Notes: generated by a model not told the origin, from the letters alone. Numbered from the stretch's first letter, positions 8,680 to 18,186 are shown. The stretch is DNA of 64,000 bases from Megaera polyxenophila (GCF_029982035.1 NZ_CP104166.1:806001-870000), one strand, 5' to 3'. Numbers and translations: made by a program.

Positions 8680-9720
8680 CTAAAACCAGCAACAATTTTT
8701 TTTGCGCCATATCAAGTACCCCCAATCTTGCCCGTCATACGGATATTCGCAACCACTGCTATATAACATGTCGGATAATCCAATCGGCCAACAACCTATA
8801 CCTGAAGAAGTTGTTACCGGATTTACCATCTGTAATTTGTATTGGCTCTTTTTAATCTTTGGAGCCCTGAATTTGCGACAGATCGCTCCATTTATTGAGC
8901 CGTCCGATGTTGAAGTTTCCTGCGCCAGACCTATTCGGTGCATCTTGGCCAGTATCCTGGCAGTAAGTAATGAGCTATTCCCGGCTCCGCCGATATGATC
9001 CGCATTTGCACCGCTAAACGGATACATGTTACCCCAGCACCCACTACACCAGAACATGCTATCATCAGGTAAGTTAAACGTGGCCGCTCCGCAGTCCAGG
9101 CCGCACGCTGCCTGAGCTAGCATATTGCCGAACAGAATACTTTCAGGATTAAGCAGACTCTGTAGTTTTTCATCATTCCAGGTAACGTCATATTCACTCA
9201 TGTATGCCACGTCAAAAGTCGATTCCTCAAGACATCCAAAATCGGTGATCAGTTCAAGCCAGTAAATAAGCGGATAGATGTAATAATGAACATGATAAAA
9301 ACTGTTATGCGCAGTTCTGTTCCCATAGCTTCTATTGTAACTGCTGACCTTGCGCATATCAGACCCAAGCATGACTCCGCCAAGATTTACCATGCAATAC
9401 GGTGTTCTTGTAATATCTACAAGGCGTACCGGCTCCCAGAAGCCTATGGAAATACCGGGTATCGGTATCGGAGGAGTTCCTTTGCTACAGATACAGATAG
9501 GGCTTTTAGGGTTCTTAGTATCCCGTTTCTTCGGTGTCGATCCCTTGCCGATCTCTATACCGGTAGGGGGAGTGCCGATTGAAATAGGTAGTAAACAGCT
9601 CCAGCAAACGTCAGTTATCGGATTGACAAACCGGCCTTTGCATGTCAGACTGGCATTTCCTGAAACAGGTATGAAAATAGCTATTATTAAAATCGCTATC
9701 TGCCTTTTTTTTAGGTCCAT
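8680..9720 (-). CDS. traU: TraU, F-type pilus assembly protein
   Basis: I place the start at 9720 (MDLKKRQIAILIIAIF), which gives a clean signal peptide; an earlier ATG at 9792 overlaps the preceding stop and cannot be excluded. The mature protein starts with the TraU signature CKGRFVNPITDVCWSCLLPI, then SIGTPPTGIEIG and many cysteines, including CGLDCGAATFNLPDD. The length of about 346 residues compares with 330 in F. TraU is a periplasmic protein needed for DNA transfer. The 3' end overlaps the trbC start by 31 bases. Confidence 0.92.
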   Translation of the reverse strand: MDLKKRQIAILIIAIFIPVSGNASLTCKGRFVNPITDVCWSCLLPISIGTPPTGIEIGKGSTPKKRDTKNPKSPICICSKGTPPIPIPGISIGFWEPVRLVDITRTPYCMVNLGGVMLGSDMRKVSSYNRSYGNRTAHNSFYHVHYYIYPLIYWLELITDFGCLEESTFDVAYMSEYDVTWNDEKLQSLLNPESILFGNMLAQAACGLDCGAATFNLPDDSMFWCSGCWGNMYPFSGANADHIGGAGNSSLLTARILAKMHRIGLAQETSTSDGSINGAICRKFRAPKIKKSQYKLQMVNPVTTSSGIGCWPIGLSDMLYSSGCEYPYDGQDWGYLIWRKKNCCWF

Positions 9721-9781
9721 AAGGTCTATAAACAGGAAGCATCCGCCAAGATTCCCCTGCTTATAGACCGGTACCTCCGGT

Positions 9782-10135
9782 CTATATCCCATTCCCTTTC
9801 TGCTCCGGTTTCATAAATTTATCATTTTTACCTGTTAGTAACGCCTTTCCCATTTTCCTCCACCTGGATATCAATTCCGGTTTCTCCTTCAAGGCTCTTT
9901 TGCAATCAAGGAGCATTCCGTAAAGCACGCTTGCATCATGTGGGTGCATATGATCAAAACCGGCCTTAACCAGCAAACCGCCTAACATGATCTTTTTCCT
10001 GGCATCGCTCTTCCTCTCAAAAATGGATTCATTCTTTATTAACATTGCAAAATACCTTATTTTTTTATCCGTTCCGGTTACCAGATTTCGCACCCGGTTT
10101 CTTCCGCCTACTGGGAAACGTTGCCTTTGAGCCAA
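9782..10135 (-). CDS. Ti-type TraD-like conjugal transfer protein
   Basis: The small basic protein of 117 residues contains ARKKIMLGGLLVKAGF, the core of the small TraD family of Agrobacterium Ti plasmids. This family is unrelated to the F coupling ATPase TraD. Rickettsial conjugative elements are known to mix Ti-type genes into an F-type operon. It overlaps the preceding small gene and its last codons overlap a possible upstream start of traU. In Ti systems TraC and TraD are accessory proteins of the relaxase complex, so a DNA-processing role is inferred. Confidence 0.6.
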   Translation of the reverse strand: MAQRQRFPVGGRNRVRNLVTGTDKKIRYFAMLIKNESIFERKSDARKKIMLGGLLVKAGFDHMHPHDASVLYGMLLDCKRALKEKPELISRWRKMGKALLTGKNDKFMKPEQKGNGI

Positions 10136-10343
10136 TCTCTTTCAGCTTTTCAAGAAAAGCATCGTTCCTGTTTTCTTCCATGGAAGCATAAATCGCCAGA
10201 CCTGCAAGTAACCTATTGTCCAGGCAAATGCCGCCATTGGCATTTATTACCTCAAATATTTCATTCTTCCGCCACTGAACCAGTTCTTTCCTCTGCTTTT
10301 CCAATTCCTTGATCCGCTCCTGTAAAGTTTTAACTACGCTCAT
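10065..10343 (-). CDS. Ti-type TraC-like small protein
   Basis: The 92-residue protein has an N-terminal charged coiled coil (LQERIKELEKQRKELVQWRK), a middle segment GGICLDNRLLAGLAIYAS, and a basic tail (PSRRKKPGAK). This layout, together with the TraD-like gene that overlaps it, matches the traC-traD pair of Ti plasmids, where TraC is a relaxosome accessory protein. Sequence similarity is weak by eye, so the call depends on the pairing. Confidence 0.45.
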   Translation of the reverse strand: MSVVKTLQERIKELEKQRKELVQWRKNEIFEVINANGGICLDNRLLAGLAIYASMEENRNDAFLEKLKEIGSKATFPSRRKKPGAKSGNRNG

Positions 10344-10394
10344 GATTTATACTCCCTCTTTTCATTTCATTATGATTTTTACCAGTTACCGATT

Positions 10395-11032
10395 CTATTT
10401 TTCCGGATCAACGGCTACTTCAACTATTTTCAGATTTTTTCCGGCCTGCTCGGCTACCGCAGGACTTCCCCTAATACCGAACCTGGTTGTAAGTTCCCCG
10501 CCCTGATCAAAATATACTTCGAATCCCAACTTATCCTGTACCTCCGGTGGACTTCCGCCCACTAAAATAATCCTGTCCTCTATTTTCTTCGCTCCGCTGC
10601 TACTACCCGGTAATAACTGACCTTTTAACCACTCTACCTGTTTCTCTTCCCTTCCGTCGATAAAGAACAACCTGCGATCCAGATCCATGTAATCCAAAGG
10701 ATTTACTCTAGTGCCTGCTTTGTATAACACTCGTCCGCAAGGTAATACCGCATCCTCGGTAAGGATATAAGTCGGATCGTGCCAAAACTCCCTTGTCTCC
10801 TTTGCCGGTATAATTCCTGAAACAGGAATAGGGTTTCTAACCCTTTCTTCTGCTATGCTGCGCATTCTCTCTTCTTTTTTAAATCAAGTTCTGCAAACTT
10901 CTTCTGCAAACTAAGTAAAATACTTTCTTCCGCTACCGGATAATTTGCGCCCCGATTACCAAAATCCTTAGCAAAAACAATATTACTAAAGATAGAAATA
11001 TATAATACAATCGCCATATACGCTGTTTTCAT
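10395..11032 (-). pseudogene. traW: traW, apparently frameshifted
   Basis: The start at 11032 (MKTAYMAIVLYISIFSN) gives a signal peptide and the expected FAKDFGNRGANYPVAEE of TraW. The frame then runs into a stop just past 10865. One base earlier in phase it continues as RSIAEERVRNPI, with the TraW motif VNPLDYMDLDRRLFFIDG and ends VAVDPEK. The break lies in an A6 run near 10880 (minus strand GATTTAAAAAAGAAG); seven As would give a continuous protein of about 212 residues. TraW is a periplasmic pilus assembly partner of TraU and TrbC. A sequencing error in the homopolymer is the main alternative. Confidence 0.8.
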
Positions 11033-11033
11033 G

Positions 11034-11243
11034 TTATCCTTGCTTCTTCCTCCTTAAATCAGATATTTCTAATTCATTCTTCTCAAGCAAGACCTCATCA
11101 ACATTATCCTGATAACGCTTTTCCGATATTTTTGACCGCTGTCCTATAGCCATAGCTATAAAGACTATCACAAGCCAAATAGCCAATTTGCTTTTCCAGT
11201 TAAACTCAAAGCCCGGTTGCTTTTTTCCTATTTTATTCTTCAT
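11034..11243 (-). CDS. Small single-pass membrane protein of the tra operon
   Basis: From the ATG at 11243 (MKNKIGKKQPGFEFNWKSKL) the product is 69 residues with one membrane segment (LAIWLVIVFIAMAIG) and a charged, helical tail. It lies between trbI and traW, and its stop comes 2 bases before the traW start. I recognise no family. It could be a pilus-assembly accessory protein, but nothing in the sequence shows that directly. Confidence 0.5.
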   Translation of the reverse strand: MKNKIGKKQPGFEFNWKSKLAIWLVIVFIAMAIGQRSKISEKRYQDNVDEVLLEKNELEISDLRRKKQG

Positions 11244-11265
11244 GTCATCCCCATATTTTTTGTAT

Positions 11266-11673
11266 TTATTTTGTTGTTGCATCAGGTGTTGCTTTATCTT
11301 CCTTATTACTTTTTGATTGTAGAGTTTGAATGATTTTTGCGTGCACCTCTCCTGAGATTGAGCGCACATCCGAACCGGTTATCCCGCCATAACTTGAGTA
11401 GATGATTTTTACTTGCCTGCTCTTATAAGCCATAACCGTCTCTTCAATAAGTTTCTGTAACTCGTTACCTATCATCCCGAAAAACAGATCTTTCTCCCCG
11501 CTTGCTCTTATACGCTCCTTCTCCAGATTCAATAACTCTTCCCGGGCAATATATACTACATGGCTACGGCCTGCATGATCGGCGTATTTTAAAGTAAGCA
11601 TGCTACCTATTAACAAGCCGACGATAAAAAAAACGATAAAATGTAATATGTTTTTTCTTCTAAAATTCACCAT
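11266..11673 (-). CDS. trbI: TrbI, F-type
   Basis: The 135-residue protein has one N-terminal membrane anchor (ILHFIVFFIVGLLIGSML) followed by a periplasmic domain with VVYIAREELLNLE, a helical stretch and VKIIYSSYGGITGSDVRSIS. This is the pattern of F-type TrbI, an inner-membrane protein that affects pilus retraction (128 residues in F). It sits directly after traC, as in F. Confidence 0.7.
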   Translation of the reverse strand: MVNFRRKNILHFIVFFIVGLLIGSMLTLKYADHAGRSHVVYIAREELLNLEKERIRASGEKDLFFGMIGNELQKLIEETVMAYKSRQVKIIYSSYGGITGSDVRSISGEVHAKIIQTLQSKSNKEDKATPDATTK

Positions 11674-11723
11674 TATTCCTCTTGATATCCGTCTCTAATT
11701 TCACTCAAATAACTATTCCCTTA

Positions 11724-14267
11724 TTAACTTTGGCTCTTATACCGGACCAGCTCCTCCAAAGCTTTATCAAGCCCGATGCCTCTTGATTCCAATTCCCTTA
11801 AATACCTGAAATCATTATCATCGGTTGAGTAAAGTGCCTGAGCATACGGATCAAGCAATAACTTGCCGATTACCAGTACCCGGCTTGAATAAAGCATCAT
11901 TTCAGAATGACTCCCTTTAACAAACTGTATCGTTTCAATAAGAGGTATCAGGGATTCATAAGCAGAACCCTCAAGCGCTTTTAAACCCTTGCTGTTTTGC
12001 TCCAGCATCACCGTCCACTCGCTGTTCTGTGCTATCGTACGCCTGTGGTCGCTTGTCGATAAATCACTTACGTTCTGCACGCAGGTAACTAGAGAACCGC
12101 CGTATTTTCTGATGGTCCTTGACATCTCGGCTAAAAACTTCTCACTATGATCAAGTGCTCGCCATGCCTCATCAACTACCAGCATGAATTTCTGGGACCT
12201 ATCTCCGCATAAAACCTGCATGAATATCTGTATGGCTACTACCTGCATAAGTACCGATAATAACGTCTCGTCCTTTGCTACTTCTTCCAGTTCAAAAACA
12301 GTTATCCTTTCCTTAAAAGTAATATTGGCGGCATTTTCAAAATATTTGCCGTGCATACCGCGATCGGTAAAAGGTAACAATGTCTCACCGAGTTCCTTTT
12401 CTATTCCGTTACCGTTTTTAAGAACCTCGGCGATTTTACTGATAGTAAGATCAGAGCCGTTCCTCTCTATTGCACGATAAATAGCATCCTCTATTAATGC
12501 TTCCTTGTGCGGGTTATTACCGGCACCGCACATACTTGTTATGATGTTCTTCGCATACATAACTCCGTCGAGTGATACATAATACTCCTTATCTCCTGAC
12601 CTGATAGTTTTTATCGGCACAGAACTTCCATCCTCAAGTATAGCCTCTTTTAGCTTACCGCTTTCGTCTACAAGACCGCTTAAAGGGTTTAATGAAATCC
12701 TACTTGCGCTACCGAACCGGATAAATTCGCCCCCAAGCAGTTTGCAGATATTCTCATAGCTTTTGCCGATATCCAGAATGAACATCCGCACATTATGCGA
12801 GAGCATCGTTGTTGCCATTTCCTGAATCAGTACCGACTTACCAACTCCTGAAGGCCCATAGATCTGTACGTTATAATTGCCGCCTGCAATCTTGTAGAAA
12901 GGATTCCAGTTAAACAACTGTCCTTGCGGGGCCTGCAACAAAACTCCGGATACCGGATTACCCTGCCATTCCGCATGCAGCGGCAACTTCGCTGTCAGCT
13001 TTTTGCTAAGAGAAATCATTCGCTGCTTTATGAACCGGAGCCCCTGCCAGTAATAACTTGCCTGCATCGGCATAAGTGCTAGCTGCAGAGGAAGGTGAAA
13101 CTTATCCATTCGCATAAGTTCAAAGCCGTTCATGTTATAAAGCGATATCAAAGCTGCTTCTGCATCTTCCATAACAGCAGCAGGCGCCGTAATACTGACC
13201 GTAAAATTAAAACTTAAAACCCTTCTTCCTTCTTTTAAATCGTCAATTACCTCTGCCCACTCCGCTGCTTCCCGTTTTAGATTCCCGTCAAATCTTGCCA
13301 GAAACTGCTCTGCTGATTTCCTTACCTGCTCACCTCGTGCTATTAACCGCTCACTACTACCTTTTGGCATATCGCTTGCCACCGTAAAATTAATGATAAA
13401 ACGTGCCGGTATTGTTGAGGGGGAACCTTTATCACCCTTATCACCCAGTAACCTGATCATATCAACCAGTGACCAATACTCAGGGTATTCCGCTACGCCG
13501 TAAGTTCTCGTTATGACTTTTCCGGCTCTGATTTCCTGCTCCCTAACCTCAAGATCTTTTCCGGGCTTTAAAATCTGCTCATTTAACGGCATTAACGGAT
13601 TTAATTTATTACTCCTCTGGTTTATGTCATTTTCCTGCGTCATCATTTCATCGGCTAAATCCATTAACCCTTGCGCAGGCACTGTTAAGGGTTCAAGACT
13701 AAGCAATTCAAGTTTCTTGCATAATTGCCTTTTGAAATTGACAATCTGCTCTGCGCTTATTTGCATTGAATTGAAACTGATGATAATCCTGTAATTACGG
13801 ACGGTTTTTAAACCGGAATTTGCATAATCTTCAGCAAGAGTTTTCATGTATTTTAATCTATCTTGCGTGATCCTGTTTAAAAACGGATCATCTACTATTC
13901 TCATCTTCTTCCACAGATTTAAAATATGACCGACCTTGTGACTAGCTATTAAAGTAAACTGCAGGAAGCTTTTCTCAGGCATTTCCTTATCAAAAAAATG
14001 CTGCAGATTCTTAATTACCTTCTCATCAATGCCCACTAGCGGCAGGGCTTCCAAAACAAAACCAAGACCGTCATCCTTGTTCCGGAAAATGCCACGCGTA
14101 GGATCAAAACTGCGATAACAGAACAGTGTACTCCAGTCGCCCGGGTTACCGAGGCGGTCTAATACAAGACGGCTCATGTCAGGCATGGAGATGCCAAGCT
14201 CCCTATTGGTTTCAAAACCTGCAAACCGCAGAAATTTCTCTTTTGCTCCGGACAATTGCTCTATCAT
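11724..14267 (-). CDS. traC: TraC, VirB4-like ATPase of the type IV secretion system
   Basis: The 847-residue protein is full length (F TraC 875). The N-terminal TraC/VirB4 domain is followed by the ATPase with Walker A GPSGVGKS near residue 470 and Walker B MLVVDEAW near residue 700, then the family motif RKYGGSLVTCVQNVSDL. It powers pilus assembly at the inner membrane. The ATG at 14267 overlaps the traV stop (ATGA), which also identifies the true traV reading frame. No damage is visible in 2.5 kb, in contrast to its neighbours. Confidence 0.95.
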   Translation of the reverse strand: MIEQLSGAKEKFLRFAGFETNRELGISMPDMSRLVLDRLGNPGDWSTLFCYRSFDPTRGIFRNKDDGLGFVLEALPLVGIDEKVIKNLQHFFDKEMPEKSFLQFTLIASHKVGHILNLWKKMRIVDDPFLNRITQDRLKYMKTLAEDYANSGLKTVRNYRIIISFNSMQISAEQIVNFKRQLCKKLELLSLEPLTVPAQGLMDLADEMMTQENDINQRSNKLNPLMPLNEQILKPGKDLEVREQEIRAGKVITRTYGVAEYPEYWSLVDMIRLLGDKGDKGSPSTIPARFIINFTVASDMPKGSSERLIARGEQVRKSAEQFLARFDGNLKREAAEWAEVIDDLKEGRRVLSFNFTVSITAPAAVMEDAEAALISLYNMNGFELMRMDKFHLPLQLALMPMQASYYWQGLRFIKQRMISLSKKLTAKLPLHAEWQGNPVSGVLLQAPQGQLFNWNPFYKIAGGNYNVQIYGPSGVGKSVLIQEMATTMLSHNVRMFILDIGKSYENICKLLGGEFIRFGSASRISLNPLSGLVDESGKLKEAILEDGSSVPIKTIRSGDKEYYVSLDGVMYAKNIITSMCGAGNNPHKEALIEDAIYRAIERNGSDLTISKIAEVLKNGNGIEKELGETLLPFTDRGMHGKYFENAANITFKERITVFELEEVAKDETLLSVLMQVVAIQIFMQVLCGDRSQKFMLVVDEAWRALDHSEKFLAEMSRTIRKYGGSLVTCVQNVSDLSTSDHRRTIAQNSEWTVMLEQNSKGLKALEGSAYESLIPLIETIQFVKGSHSEMMLYSSRVLVIGKLLLDPYAQALYSTDDNDFRYLRELESRGIGLDKALEELVRYKSQS

Positions 14268-14631
14268 GATGATTTCTTAACTATATAGTTAATATTGCCG
14301 GTCTCGCTTCCCGGTTTACTTTCGCTTCTTATGCCTTCATCAAACTCGTAAGGATTATCGCAGCTTTGGCCGGAGCAGTTTTCCCTAAGACGTTTTTTCT
14401 GCTTTGCTACTTTAACCTTACCGTTTACTTTCCAGACTCCGCGTTATTTACCATCTGCTCTATTTCCTCTACCGAACTGCAATTAGCTCCTTTCCCCGGG
14501 GGACAATCAAATTTATTCTCGTATACGGCGCAGGCACTTAATCCCAACGCTAAAGCAGTAAATATAAGAAAATTACCGCTTACCTTAATAGTTTTATTTA
14601 CTAAAAATCCATAGCCGCTATTTCCTCTCAT
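14264..14631 (-). pseudogene. traV: traV lipoprotein, apparently frameshifted
   Basis: The first 68 codons (from 14631) give a lipoprotein with lipobox LSAC and the TraV motif FDCPPGKGANCSSVEEIEQM, then stop at 14425. The -1 phase continues as VNGKVKVAKQKKRLRENC and SGQSCDNPYEFDEG to a TGA at 14264 that overlaps the traC start. One extra A in the AAA run just before the first stop joins both parts into about 122 residues. TraV forms the outer-membrane core with TraK and TraB. A base-calling error is the alternative to real decay. Confidence 0.75.
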
Positions 14632-15800
14632 GCTTGATCTCCTCTTTTACTGAAACACTACCGAGATATACCCCTTTGGCAAAAAATACCGTTACCGGCA
14701 CGGCTCCGGGAACTTCAATTACCGGTGCCGCCGCTTCTGCCATCTTCATATGATAGTCGGCCAGCTTTTCCGCCGCATTACTAGCCCCTCCGCTCATTGA
14801 ATCGGTAATCTTCTCTTTTATACCGGTCTTATCCTTTGAAATTGCGCCAAGACCGGGATTAAACATAAAACCCTTATCGCTTTTACTGCTGCCCGCAAAA
14901 CCGCTGATCACTCCGCCCAGTGCCGCATTCTTTAAATGCTTGCCCGCCATCGATACTACCGTCCCCTTTATTCCGTTCTTACTGTCCCCTCCGTGTACTA
15001 CGCCCGCTATTTGCGTCTCGATCACTTTACCGGTTTTATTATCGGTGCAGGAAAGAGTCTCGGCTCTTGCTATTACCCGCTCATTTGCCATCTGGCCGTA
15101 ACCGCTCGCAACAATACGGCACCTGGTTAAATCTATCTTGAAATTCTTCGGCAAATCTCCCTGCCCTGTTACCCTAATAAAAATAGGCGGCGGTTCCGCA
15201 GGCGTTCCAACTCCGGTGGAAGCAGAGATACCGCCCCGGAGTACCCCGATACAAAACTTCCCGCCGGTATATAATTATCTCCGTCCTTATATTGCTCCTT
15301 TAAAGCAGGAGCAGATTCTACGCTGCCGATTTTGTGCGCCGTTGTACCCCCGCGGTTATTAGTAGGCAATCCGGCTTCCTCTTTTTTGGCATTTACCTTC
15401 CGGTCGGTTTCCGCTAACTCCTTTTTTAACCAGCTGAGCTGCTCCTTTAATAATTCAATTTCACTGTTATTGTTTTGATTGATGATTTTTTCTCCAGGTT
15501 ACTCAGCAGCTCCTTGTGCTCTTCTTCGTAAGTTTTTCTTGCCGTCTCTTCTTTTTTCAGTCTTTGATCAAGATTATTAAACCATATCTTACCGCCGTCT
15601 AACCTATCTGTAGGAAGCTCAACCGAAATTTTTTGCTGCTGCGCCGGTTTCGAGGAAGCCGGCGGCGGGTTTAATAGATCCACTACAAAATCATAACCGT
15701 AAGCAACTATTGCCAGCGCCATTATTCCATAAGCAACTCTGATGAATTGCCGGTTTCTGATCTTTTTGCTATCCCGCAAATCTTCTTCGCTACTTCCCAT
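14618..15800 (-). pseudogene. traB: traB, apparently frameshifted twice
   Basis: Three consecutive reading frames make one TraB. The first (15800-15447) has the membrane anchor (VAYGIMALAIVAYGYDF) and ends at an A6 run (GAGAAAAAATCATC), where seven As would continue into a coiled coil (SEIELLKEQLSWLKKELAE). The second runs through YIPAGSFVSG and breaks at a G4 run near 15240, where five Gs would give GVLRGGISASTGVGTPAEPP. The third is the TraB core with DLTRCRIVASGYG and AALGGVISGFAG. The restored length is about 394 residues (F 475). TraB bridges the inner membrane to the TraK-TraV core. Its end overlaps the traV start. Confidence 0.82.
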
Positions 15801-15802
15801 GA

Positions 15803-16702
15803 TTATTCCTTCTCTCCGTTCTGACCGAATCTACCGTCCTCTCTGATAACATATGCAAAAGCACTTTCTCCTCCCCTAAGCTCAGCAGGAGCAATATGTA
15901 CCGATTTTACATCCTCAAATAAATCATTCATGATTTCCCGGCTTAACCGGATCGACCCTAAGCCGTGATTTTTAATAACAACTCTAAGCCCTTTAAGATT
16001 GTTTTTTGCCCAGCCGTACCTGCGGTCGATAACAAACGAAAGACCTGAGGTATCTTCTCCGGTCAAGGTATTGGGCACACTCTTATTGAAGATTTCTACG
16101 TCATACCTGCTTTTTCTATCCTTGATCATCATTTTAAGTAGATGGACGGCAGCTATTTCCTGCTCATGATTACAGGCAACCTCTTTGCTGCTATTTTCAG
16201 TAACGGGTAATTCCTTTTCATTAATCAGTATTGACTGACTTCTCCCTTCCAGAACTTGCAAACTTAAATCAATTGCCCGCTCGTTATCACAGATAAAAGT
16301 CAGATCAATCATCTCCCCTTTCGCAGCAACAGGCGTAATAAAAACATGGTTACCAGATTCATCACTATTGATACTGTATAAAAATCCCTGACCTATTACT
16401 TCCCTGATTTTCCTCCCCTGTACTTGAAAACGGTTCTGCAAACCGTAACTAATGAACGCTCTGATTCTTGCAGATCTATCCGTTTCATATTGCTGTAACC
16501 CTAAAGCAGCTATGCCCTGACCTGCAAGCAAAGCCTCAATATCTTTAGTAGTAACATCACCGGAAAGAACGGCGGGAGAATCCTTTAAATCATTTGCAGG
16601 GCTACTAACCGCACCTTGGGAAGTAGCAAAGGCTACATTCTGTGATATCAAAATATATGCAAATATAGCGCTGCTGATTATTCTCTTCCGACCCGTTTTC
16701 AT
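15803..16702 (-). CDS. traK: TraK, F-type core-complex secretin-like protein
   Basis: The 299-residue protein has a signal peptide (SSAIFAYILISQNVAFA) and the TraK layout: an N-terminal FQVQGRKIREVIGQGFLY segment and a C-terminal region with YGWAKNNLKGLRVVIKN and SIRLSREIMNDLF, followed by VHIAPAELRGGESAFAYV. F TraK is 242 residues. It belongs to the outer-membrane part of the transfer channel. Its start overlaps the traE stop by 4 bases (ATGA) and traB follows 2 bases after its stop. It is intact. Confidence 0.88.
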   Translation of the reverse strand: MKTGRKRIISSAIFAYILISQNVAFATSQGAVSSPANDLKDSPAVLSGDVTTKDIEALLAGQGIAALGLQQYETDRSARIRAFISYGLQNRFQVQGRKIREVIGQGFLYSINSDESGNHVFITPVAAKGEMIDLTFICDNERAIDLSLQVLEGRSQSILINEKELPVTENSSKEVACNHEQEIAAVHLLKMMIKDRKSRYDVEIFNKSVPNTLTGEDTSGLSFVIDRRYGWAKNNLKGLRVVIKNHGLGSIRLSREIMNDLFEDVKSVHIAPAELRGGESAFAYVIREDGRFGQNGEKE

Positions 16703-17057
16703 ACCTGCTCCTCTTCATCCTGTTTTTTTACGGGACTCTTTAAATCCGGTTTGATAATTTCAGTAAACTTCTTAAGTTTGAGCTTTCCTCCCTGCATCTG
16801 AAATTCAAGTAAGTATTCCGCCTCCCTATCCTCAAAATACCTCTTCCCGTAACCGACCGTTAAAATCCCCGTTGCCTTTACCGATAAGGTTTCAGGATCG
16901 ATTTCCAGCGGCTTCGTCTCCGTAAAATAGGTAATCAGATCAAATTCCTTATGCTGCTCCGATTTTTCAGCAAAATACTGACTGATATCCTGAATACTCC
17001 CGGCAACCGTATGACGCAGGATCATATACTTTTTATGCAGTACATTATTCGGTGTTA

Positions 17058-18186
17058 TTAACCCACCAATTAAATACCCGACATAACTATTGCCAAGAAG
17101 GAAGGAATTTGTATAATGCAATAATGTCAAAAAGTGAAGATTTTAGGAAATTATCAATAAGCGCACAAGCGTCGATGAGAAAGATTGCTCTAAAACTAGT
17201 AAAAAGAGGAGAGAGTCAATCGTCGGTAGGTGAATTAATAGGAGTGAGTCGCCAGACAGTAAATGAATGGGTAAGGAGGGAAAAGAGAGGCGACAAGTAC
17301 GCAATTAGTGGGAAGTTAAGAGGTAGAAAGATAGGAGAGAAAAGGCTTATAACCGAAGATCAAAGTAAAATAATACAAGGGTACGTAAATATCTCTAGAC
17401 CAGAAGATCACAATATCAAATCAGCATTATGGTCAAGAAAATCAGTTAATGCACTCATCAAAAAACATTGTGGATTTTTTCTTCCCCTAAGTACAATAGG
17501 CGAATATTTAAGAAGATGGGGGTATACTGCACAAAAGCCAAAGAAGTTAGCATATGAGCAGCAACCCAAAAGGGTTCAATTTTGGTTAGATGAAGAATAT
17601 CCGTCAATAGCCAAGCAAGCAGAATATGAAAAGGCAGAAATACATTGGTGCGACGAAGTAGGGATAAAACAAGAGTGTCAGGTATTACAAAGCTATTCTT
17701 TAAAAGGAAAAACCCCTGTTGTGATTCATAAATCGAAGAGATTTAGTATAAACATGATATCCACTGTTACAAATAACGGTAAGCTAAGGTTTATGCTGTA
17801 CGAAGAGACACTAAAAACAAATGTATTTATAGAATTTTTACGGAGGTTGGTAAAATACTCCAAGAAAAAAATCTTCTTAATCCTAGATAATCTCAAGGTT
17901 CATCATAGCAAAAAAGTACAAATATGGACTCGGAAACATAAAAAGAAAATTTCTTTATTTTTTCTGCCTCCGTATACTCCGCAACATAATCCGGATGAAT
18001 ATTTAAACAACGATTTAAAAAGAAATGTAAATAGGAAACATATACCTCTTACAAAATCTGAACTCCAAGGGAATTTAAAATCTTACCTAAGGACTCTGCA
18101 AAATAACCCAGAACATATCAAAAGATTATTTCAGGCGAAAGAAGTAAAATATGCCGCCTAAGTCGGGTATTTAATTGGTGGGTTAA
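17058..18186 (+). mobile_element. IS630-family element, copy B (in traE)
   Basis: The element is 1,129 bp with the same inverted repeats as copy A, flanked by TA at 17056-17057 and 18187-18188. It lies in the opposite orientation to copy A, about 9 kb away, so recombination between the two could invert traC, traK and the genes between. Confidence 0.92.
17124..18161 (+). CDS. IS630-family transposase (copy B)
   Basis: The 345-residue transposase is identical in sequence to copy A, with HTH and DDE motifs as described there. It is read against the direction of the tra operon, so it should be expressed independently of tra transcription. Confidence 0.92.
   Translation: MSKSEDFRKLSISAQASMRKIALKLVKRGESQSSVGELIGVSRQTVNEWVRREKRGDKYAISGKLRGRKIGEKRLITEDQSKIIQGYVNISRPEDHNIKSALWSRKSVNALIKKHCGFFLPLSTIGEYLRRWGYTAQKPKKLAYEQQPKRVQFWLDEEYPSIAKQAEYEKAEIHWCDEVGIKQECQVLQSYSLKGKTPVVIHKSKRFSINMISTVTNNGKLRFMLYEETLKTNVFIEFLRRLVKYSKKKIFLILDNLKVHHSKKVQIWTRKHKKKISLFFLPPYTPQHNPDEYLNNDLKRNVNRKHIPLTKSELQGNLKSYLRTLQNNPEHIKRLFQAKEVKYAA

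Larger units (their letters stand above)
6887..8710 (-). pseudogene. trbC: trbC (F-type), interrupted by an IS630-family element
   Basis: The 5' part (8710 down to 8108) encodes a signal peptide (MAQKKLLLVLAVLIPMFLMA) and the F-type TrbC domain with SVLLKVFISSSMDLKLL and FNIKTVPAFVLI. At codon 201 the frame runs straight into the IS at 8107. If the IS and one TA are removed, the frame continues at 6976 as GIETALRLFAEKGELGLEAQ and stops at 6887, giving about 230 residues (F TrbC is 212). As it stands the ORF continues into the transposase, so a TrbC-transposase chimera could be made. TrbC is a periplasmic protein needed for pilus assembly. Confidence 0.85.
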
